Program-made: the position numbers and the translations under genes
Notes under the pieces: generated by a model
Seen by the model: only the letters and a program-made list of their open reading frames with translations
Told to the model about the DNA's origin: nothing
The model's database searches: none
Assembly: GCA_014706295.1 (NCBI GenBank)
Contig: JACSVZ010000025.1
Span: forward strand, 1,987,786-2,051,785
Origin: Lycocorax pyrrhopterus obiensis
Lineage: Eukaryota; Chordata; Aves; Passeriformes; Paradisaeidae
Reading direction: 5' to 3'
DNA: 64,000 nucleotides
Part shown: positions 56,792-64,000 of the stretch, one piece after another
Numbering within the stretch: the first letter of the stretch is position 1
Layout: every line of letters begins with the position of its first letter

Positions 56792-58336
56792 TCATTTATA
56801 TCTTTGAAAGCTGGGTAATTTTTAGCCAAACGTGGGGAACAGCATTTGAACAGGATCCATGCCCATTGGAAAGGCTTTAGAGGGTTTGGAGGAGTCTGCT
56901 GACAAGGGAGCATTAGCCTGTTGACACCTTTTCAGATGCAATGAGCCGAGCTTCCTGCTGCAGCACAAAACACACTGGGGGAGGATGGCAGGCAAGGTTT
57001 TGCTGGGATCTGGGGTGCTTCTCCCTTTGTCCTATCAAAACATAAATGTGGGAGAAAGCAATGGCAGGGAAAAAGTAGAGTGCAAAGATAAAAGGACAGA
57101 GAAACCCACTGATTTTTACAATTTAATTCTTTCTTTGAGTGGGGAGCTGCTAATGATATGCACCAAGGAGTGAATAATGCTCTCAAATGATTCCCACGAG
57201 AATGAATAATATGCACATAATATTCCCAGAGTATTTATTTTGACTAATTTCCTCACTGTTTTTTGAACTGAGACTCTAACGGCCCTGGATCTTTAAAGGG
57301 GAGAATCTGACTTCCTTGGAAGTGTGGAGTCGGGCCCCAAAACCCAATGAAACCCACGGTTCAAACATCACCACAAGGGTCAGCTGAGGTGGACATCCAG
57401 GTAAATGTTAGGTCACTTTTCCCTGCTGATCCACAAATAAAATACCTGCCAATAAATGGAACCAGAAGTGGCTTGGCCAGGTGTTCCACCGGGGCCCCAG
57501 GGGCAGCTGGGTGAAGAAAGGGAAAGTGGGGGGGAAAGGAAAAAAAAAAAGCTAATAAAAAATAAAATATTAACATCCCCAGCTCGTTTGCTGCTCGGTG
57601 CCTCCAGCAGCTGTGCCCGTGTTCACGGAGCGAGCTGCAATGGCCCAGCTGGGAGGACGTGCAAAAGCAGGATATGGGAAAAGACCGTTTTTAAGACGCA
57701 GATGGATTAAACCTTTATTTCCCTTTTAAATTACATTAGAATGCAACTGGCTGCTCTGGAGGTGTCAGTGGACTCGCTGGGATCGAGCAGGTTTTGGGGT
57801 GAGTGTCCCCAGGGAACCTGCAAAACCCAATCCTGCGTGACTTGGGGCGCGCCTGGCAGATCTTTGCTCCCCCCAGCCCCCCCTTCCCCGTCCTGCTGTT
57901 ATTCCCCAAACCCCATCCTCGTGGTCTGCATCACCTCTGACTGCTCCAGGGGGCCAGCTCCATGCCCGATTCCGCGGTGCCGAGGGTCACAGGAGCAGCT
58001 CCCGGCCTTTCTCCCGGTGCTCAGCTCTTGTGCTCCCATTGGAGAAGCACCATCTGGAAAGGCTGGCTTGCTCCCCTTCCAAAACACCTCTTGGAGCATT
58101 TGGAGTCCTCAGCAGAGTTTCTCTCTGTGAATTATCCATCAATTTAGAGCTTTGGTTACTTTGACAGCGTTAAATCAGGGCTAAATCCAGGCTTTCCTGG
58201 GTTCCGCCCTCTTAGGACAGCCCCTCCACCCTGCTGGGACAGCACCCCAGACCCAAACTGTGACACCCAGAGCAAGGTGCCACCCTGGGAATAAAAAGAA
58301 ACTCATAAATTTGTCCTGCCCGAGGCAGACAGGCGA

Positions 58337-58362
58337 GGCAGACAGACAGACAGACAGACAGG
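58337..58362. repeat. Short (CAGA)n repeat
   Basis: About six CAGA units occur, preceded by an imperfect GAGGCAGACAGGC copy. Confidence 0.85.
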
Positions 58363-59536
58363 TGTGCTGAGCTCTGTGGGTGGAAAGGGATCTCTGCACA
58401 TCCCAGTCTGAACACTTCTTGGGGCTTTTGGTGAGTGGTTTGAGTGGGAAGGGGTGATAAAGGGGTTGTGTGGGGCACCTCTGGTGGTGGGAGAGCTGGC
58501 AGAGGGGACAGCGGAGGAGTGGACCAGGCTCCTCACCCAGCAGCCCGTGTGAGAGGGGACAGCCCGAGCGCTCCAGAGAGCGCAGACTTACAGATAAAGA
58601 AGGGGACTAAAAAGAAGCTGTTCCATTTGTTTTGTTTTCCCATCTGGAAAGAGAACGGAAAGGAACATTCCCATGGAGCAAACACCGTGTTTACTTTTTC
58701 CTTTCGTTGCTTTTTTCATGCGATTGAGCTGAGCTGTACCGAGCCACTCCAGCCCCCTTGAACACGGGATTTTCTCACTTTTCAGTTAAAACTGGCAGTT
58801 ACCATGGAGAGGGCTGAGCCAAGCCAAATGCAAAACATTGGAAACTACACCCAAACTCACCGCAGCCATATCAAACAGTTAATTAGAAAGCCTGTCCATG
58901 TGTTTCCCATTCCCTGGAATGGTTTGAATCAGTGGCCCTGTGATTTATCACCTGTTTCTGTGTGAGTGGTTCAGCTCTGCTCTTGTGCATGTGCTGGAAA
59001 GGGGATTTTGTGCTCCACAGTGAAAAGAAGGAAGGGAGATATTAAGGATTTTAAAAAAAACCCCAACACGATCATCAAATAACCACTTCTGCCCCTTCCT
59101 CCAGTATAAATCTCCCACTGGAATGATACACTTTGGATCTTGATGGGATTTCTAGGCTTTGGCAAGAGGGAAAAAGGAGACAGAGCTTTTGTCTTGCTTT
59201 GATTGTGGAGAGTGAGAGGATCAGAGGGTGCCGGGCTGTTCCTGGGGCTGCCTTATGCTGCGCTTCAGATGGAAATTCAGAGTGTGCTTCCCTGGGGCTG
59301 CTTCCTTTCCCACTGCCCTGGGCGGAGAAGCAGGAAAGGGGTGGCTGGAGGGAGGAGGAGGAGAGAGGGAGAGGAAGAAGAGCTCCAACTTCCCACAAGT
59401 TCTACTCGATGTGTGAGGTTGTTCCCCCTGCTAAGCAGGAACACCTTGATGGTGGCAGAGGTTGCTCCAGTGACATGGCTTATTGGCCTGGAACGCCACT
59501 TGGAGGAGGTCCTGTAGGAAGCAGAGGTCCGTCCGG

Positions 59537-59952
59537 TCATCCATCCATCCGTCCATCATTGTCTGTCCATCCATGCATGCATGCATCCATCATCCATCCT
59601 CCATCCATTCATCCATCCATCCATCCATCCATCCATCCATCACCCATCCAATTCATGCATGCATGCATGCATGCATCCATCCATCATCCATCCCATCATC
59701 CATCCATGCATCATGCATCCATCCATCATCCATCCATCCATCATCCATCCATCCATCATCCATCCATGCATCATGCATCCATCCATCATCCATCCATCCA
59801 CCATCCACCATCCATCCACCATCCATCCATTGTCTGTCCATCTGTGCATGCATCCATCCATCATCCCTCCATCCCTCCATCCATCTCCATCCATCTCCAT
59901 CCATCCATCCATCCATCTCCATCCATCTCCATCCATCTCCACCCATCCATTG
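59537..59952. repeat. (CATC)n array with variants
   Basis: About 415 nt of CATC units mixed with ATGC, CATCT and CACC variants. Larger blocks such as CATGCATCATGCATCC recur around 59705 and 59765, which shows secondary tandem duplication. The array is open in several frames on both strands through composition only. Confidence 0.96.
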
Positions 59953-61898
59953 CCCATCCACGTGCCCAGAGATGTGGATCTTCTCCAGCCTGCCCACATC
60001 TGTGACTTCCTCCTTCCCCTGGGTGCCATCTCCCTGCCCATTAATGCATCAGGGTGGTCCCTCTGCTTGCGCCAGGTGGTCCCGTTGCCACCATGCAAAG
60101 TGGTGACCGCCAAGGTCATAAAAAGCTGATGGAAAAACCACCTGGAAAGTTCAACTCCTGAGCCTGATTTGTCCTCCCAATATGTGCTGGGGCAACAGGC
60201 CCTGCCATATCCCTGCTCCCCCTTCACAGAGCACAGGGGAAGAACTCACCTCGGTCTTCAAAGCAGCATTGGTTCCTCCTTCCTCCTGCGGGACAGCCTG
60301 AAGATGTTCTTGGACGAGATCCCTCCGTGCTTCAGCTCTTTCCAAAGCAAGCTGAGCTGGTTTATCTCTGCCAATCTCCTGGGCTGCCAAGCGGAGCCGT
60401 TGCTGTGGCTTCCCAGAGGTGGGATCGCCCGGGTGAAGGCGGTGTTATCCGGTAAGCCATCCCCTGCAGCCCCATGCTCCGGTGAATTTCCCTGGCTGGG
60501 ATGTGTGGGGCTGCCTGGAAACCCTGCATGTTTTATCTAACCCATCCCCAAAGCAGCTGCTGGCCCGAAAGGTGGCTGCACCTCTCCCACATCCACATTC
60601 CACCTTCCCCTGCCAAGACGGGGAAGAGAGGAATAAAAGCTGCTTTCCTATCATTAAGAGATGATTGGAAAACCTTACAGCTCCCCTGAGCCAAGTGTGA
60701 GAGATACCAGCCCCTCTGAGATCCAAAAAGGGTTTTTTTGGGTTTTGGGGGGCTTGGGAGTGAGGGTCACACCTAAGAGAGCTGGAAAGGGAGATTTGTG
60801 TAGGATCCCAGAGGGGAGAAAATCTCTGTTCAAGGGGAAACCGAAGCATGGAAGCACAGTCAAATCCCTGTGTGGCAAACAGGGGTATGTGCCCCATCTC
60901 TTCAGATCACTCAGAGGTCTGGAGAAGGTCTAAAAAGGTCAGATTTGTGCCTCAGTTTCCCCTGTTGCTGCAAAGGAAAGAGATGGTGTCAGGGAGCACA
61001 GGGTACTGCCGTGGGAAGGAGGGAAGCAGTGACCTCCTGGGAAATAGCTGGGAGAGCTGGAGAGGCTGTTCTGCTCTGTTCTCACTGGCACATCGCTGCT
61101 TTTATTGCAATCTGCAAGGAAGGAAACTGGCCCCAAGCAGCAGGAGAAAAGAGACATTTCCTAGGAATTTCCAAAAGTTTTCCCACCCTGGGAAAAAAAT
61201 GGAAACAGTGAATGTGAGCCCTGAGATTGCTGCACTACCCAAACCCAGGAGACCCCAGCGTGGCCCAGGGCTGAGATCCTGCAGGAAGCAGGGTACAATC
61301 CTGCTGCATTCCATTAAGCTGGATGCACTTCTCAACACCCTCTCCCAGATCTGCTGTAGCTGCTCCTTGGGAAGCTCCTGCACTGGATTTCATTTCAGCC
61401 TCGCAGCAGTGACCCTGTGAAACCACAAAGAAACCACCAACACCTCATTTTGGGGCTCTGGGTTGCTCGTCCCAGCCTCGGGCTGTCAGCAGGAGCAAAT
61501 TCCGCTCTCAGCTCTGGGTCCTGGTGATGAAAATGGACCTGTTTTATACTGCAGAGGTGCTGGTGGGACATTTCCCAGGAAAGCTGAGTGAAGAGCAGGT
61601 GATTTCACCAGGAAAAAGGAAGAGGGGCTCTGCTGAAGGCCCTGAAACCTCCCAGCAGGAGGGAGGAAAATGGCAGAGGTGTTTGCAAGGCAAGAGGGAA
61701 CGAGGCTTGCAAAGGGCAATGACCTCTGCGAAGTGCTCTGAGGAGACGCAGCTTGGAAAGGAGGATCACAGCTACAGATGTGTGAGGGATGGATCCAAGA
61801 TTGTTCAGCTGGGATCCAGCTCAAATGGGCGGCTTTTCATCAGTGCAATACTCTCCCTTCCATGGCAGCCCTCTTCAAACACTGCTCCCATGGTTTAA

Positions 61899-61969
61899 GG
61901 TGTCCCTGCCCATGGTCCTTAAGGTCTCTTGCAACCCAAACCCTTCTGTGATTCCATGATTCTATGATT
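61899..61969 (+). mobile_element. CR1 LINE 3' end
   Basis: The segment reads GTGTCCCTGCCCATGG, CCTTAAGGTCTCTTGCAACC, CAAACCCTTCTGTGATTCC and ends in ATGATTCTATGATT, the typical CR1 terminus on the plus strand. Confidence 0.9.
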
Positions 61970-62934
61970 AAACCCCGTTCTTCCTAACTTTGTTACCCAA
62001 ATCCAGAGCCAAGTCACTGTTTGGTTGGTTTTGTTTTGGAAATAAGGCACTTGGGGGACCTTTTCCCCAGTTTGGGGGCTGAAGTTCTGCATGGGGTTGC
62101 ATGAACTTCCCTCAGTCTTACCTATTTTGGTGAGCAGCTCTCTGAATCAAAACCAGAGCTGCCCAAACCGGAGGCCTACACACATCCCAGGGGCTCACAG
62201 CTGGGTGTTTGTCACCCCTCAACCTGCAGGAATTAATGGATGTGGAGGAGCAGAGCCAGGAATTGCTTTGCAGGCACACAAATGCCTTGTACAACGGGAG
62301 AAAACCCAACTGCTCAAAACCACGGAGAGCTAAACCTGCTTGATCTGCAGGTCCCCGTGTGCCGGTGGAACGCAGGAAGGCTCTGCAGGTGGGAGCCATG
62401 GCAGCAGGTGCTGCTGGCCCACATTTGTTCCTGGACTTGAACCTCATGATCTCAGCCCCTGCAACAGCTTCACTTGAGGATAATCACCCAGGTAAGCACG
62501 GAGCACATCCCTGCCCTGGGCTGGGGTAGGAGGAACCTTTCTGTGCTTGGAGTCGAGGTTACGCTGCCTTCTCGTTTATCAGGAGGATGCTGTGGGGTTT
62601 TGCATTTTATTATGTTTAATGGGTTATTATTCTGTTGTTGCTGGCTGTTTGTTTGAGAAATTTCTCCCGGGGGAGCCTTTTTTTGATGGCTCGGTTGCCA
62701 GACAGAATGACATCAGACAGACGCTCGGAGGGATGATGAAAAGGCAGAGCCTGATTTCTTAATAACAGTCTCTGGCAAGACACAGAGCGGGGCTAAAAAC
62801 CCTGGAGAGCACCAGGCCATGATGCTGACGGGACACAGGGCAGGGGAGGGAGGAGGAGGAGGCTGCTCTGCCCAGCTTGGGCACCAACACCTCCACATCA
62901 GCCAGGGGTGCTGCCAAAGGTTCAGCTCCAAGGG

Positions 62935-63186
62935 CACGGGTGACAGAGGGAATGGGTTTTGTCAGAGGGCAGCATTAGATGGGATATTGGGAAGGAATTC
63001 TTGGCTGTGAGGGTGAGGAGGCCCTGGCACAGGGTGCCCAGAGAAGCTGTGGCTGCCCCTGGATCCCTGGAAGTGTCCAAGGCCAGGCTGGATGGGGCTG
63101 GGAGCAACCTGGTCTGGTGGAAGGCCCATGGCAGGGCTGGGTGAGTTTAAGGTTCCTTTCAACCCAAATCATCCTGTGATTCTGCG
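62935..63186 (+). mobile_element. CR1 LINE fragment
   Basis: The plus strand shows AGAGGGCAGCATTAGATGGG, ATTGGGAAGGAATTCTTGGC, GGTGCCCAGAGAAGCTGTGG, CTGGAAGTGTCCAAGGCCAG and TTCAACCCAAATCATCCTG in CR1 order, ending at the terminal ATTCTG words. It is about 250 nt and 5'-truncated. Confidence 0.93.
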
Positions 63187-64000
63187 GCTCTGCCTTCCTT
63201 CAAAGAAAAGGAGCAGCAGAGGATGCTGATATCCTTGCCCTATCCTGATTATCCCTTATAATTTTCCACAGAATCGGTGCAAGTCTCCTCCATTCCAGTT
63301 TAGCTGAGATTTTCCACGTAATCCTCGGGCCCCCTTGCAGGGCTGTTACTGATTTCTCCCTCAAAAAATGGTACCAGTTTAAGAAGATCTGAGCCCGTCT
63401 TTGTAATGGGGAAATCCTGTGCCTTGAGCATCTCTCAGCCTCATCCCTCACCCCACCCTGGTGGCCAGAGGCTCAGCCAAGGATGTCCTTGCCGAAGGAG
63501 CCCTTGCTGCTGTTGCAGGAGCTCACTCCAGGAGCTCACTCCAGTTTCTGGTGGGGGGGGGTTTGCTTTGTCCCCTCAAAAGCCGCTCGTCCCCGTTGTG
63601 AACAGGACCTTTCCTCCTCAACTCACCCCATCCTGATCCTCCCTCAGCAAAGCCAAGGTTTGCTGGTGTTCCCAGATCAGGCCAGAGTGTGAGTGCAACG
63701 AAGAGTACAACACTCGAGGCCTTGCTGACCTGTTTAATTTCAACAATTTCTTTCTCTGGAGCTACTTCCCCAGGGTGTGCCTTCAAGAGGAGCTCCGCGC
63801 TGCTTGGGGTGTTTCACAGCTCCTGATTCCATGTTTGCACAGCATTTCTGCTGATTCCTGCTGTTCTCTTCCTCATCTCAGCATCTAACAGCAAGAGGTT
63901 AACGAGATGGTCAGATACTCCCTCTCGGATGTGGGCAGAAGACCAAGAAATAAGTGATCAAAAGTTCACGCTTGCCTCAATACCCGATTACAGACCCATT

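Larger units (their letters stand above)
39726..64000. other. Gene-poor flank downstream of ADAMTS15
   Basis: Over 24 kb I found no open frame with splice signals or a recognisable protein motif. In human the next coding gene on this side is SNX19, then NTM; neither was recognised here. The region holds the CR1 fragments and simple repeats listed separately, with unique sequence between them. An unannotated noncoding RNA cannot be excluded. Confidence 0.6.

Noticed and set aside
59133..60227. Open frames rich in His, Pro, Ser and Ile on plus, or Met, Asp, Gly and Trp on minus
   Set aside because: They are explained by the CATC array on both strands; no start context or conserved domain.
60169..60540. 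Open frame with SSFLLRDSLKMFLDEIPPCF, considered as an exon of a neighbouring gene such as SNX19
   Set aside because: I could not match it to any family, flanking splice sites are unconvincing and no companion exons were seen nearby.

Overview
The window is nuclear DNA of a bird. The evidence is nine 3'-end fragments of CR1 LINEs, which are abundant in birds, compact intron-exon genes with very GC-rich first exons, and abundant simple repeats. It matches the avian region equivalent to human 11q24.3, where ADAMTS8 and ADAMTS15 lie next to each other. The species cannot be named from the sequence alone.

Two complete protein-coding genes were found, arranged head to head. ADAMTS8 is on the minus strand (CDS 18112 down to 4828, nine coding exons, 901 codons plus stop, frame open throughout). 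ADAMTS15 is on the plus strand (CDS 27285 to 37525, eight coding exons, 938 nominal codons). Both encode secreted zinc metalloproteases of the ADAMTS1/4/5/8/15 clade. Their order is signal peptide, prodomain, furin site, HExxH catalytic domain, disintegrin-like domain, central TSP1 repeat, cysteine-rich and spacer regions, then C-terminal TSP1 repeats. Every internal splice junction was placed by GT/AG sites, by reading phase, and by agreement between the paralogues (the 133, 168 and 176 nt exons have the same length in both). Each gene has a TATA box in a CpG-rich promoter: 18179-18186 on the minus strand and 27106-27113 on the plus strand.

Layout: 1-4827 is the region downstream of ADAMTS8, including its unmapped 3'UTR and a TA-rich low-complexity block. 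4828-18112 is ADAMTS8. 18187-27105 is the 9 kb divergent intergenic region, with a purine/A-rich tract at the ADAMTS8 end and a (GGTTT)n array plus three G-quadruplex-capable tracts at the ADAMTS15 end. 27106-39725 is ADAMTS15 with its probable 3'UTR. 39726-64000 has no convincing gene and holds microsatellites, CR1 fragments and unique sequence that may include conserved noncoding elements.

Main oddities: (1) ADAMTS15 exon 1 changes reading frame five times, mostly at runs of 6-9 G, and returns to frame, which suggests assembly or sequencing indels. (2) ADAMTS8 encodes a complete extra C-terminal TSP1 repeat that human ADAMTS8 lacks. (3) A 59-60 bp minisatellite of ten units in ADAMTS15 intron 4 grew from the exon 4 splice donor, so each unit carries a donor-like GTGAGT. 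(4) ADAMTS8 introns 5 and 7 are short, a multiple of three and stop-free, and the intron 7 donor is duplicated in tandem. No new enzymatic or defence system was found. The interest lies in gene structure, splicing and repeats.
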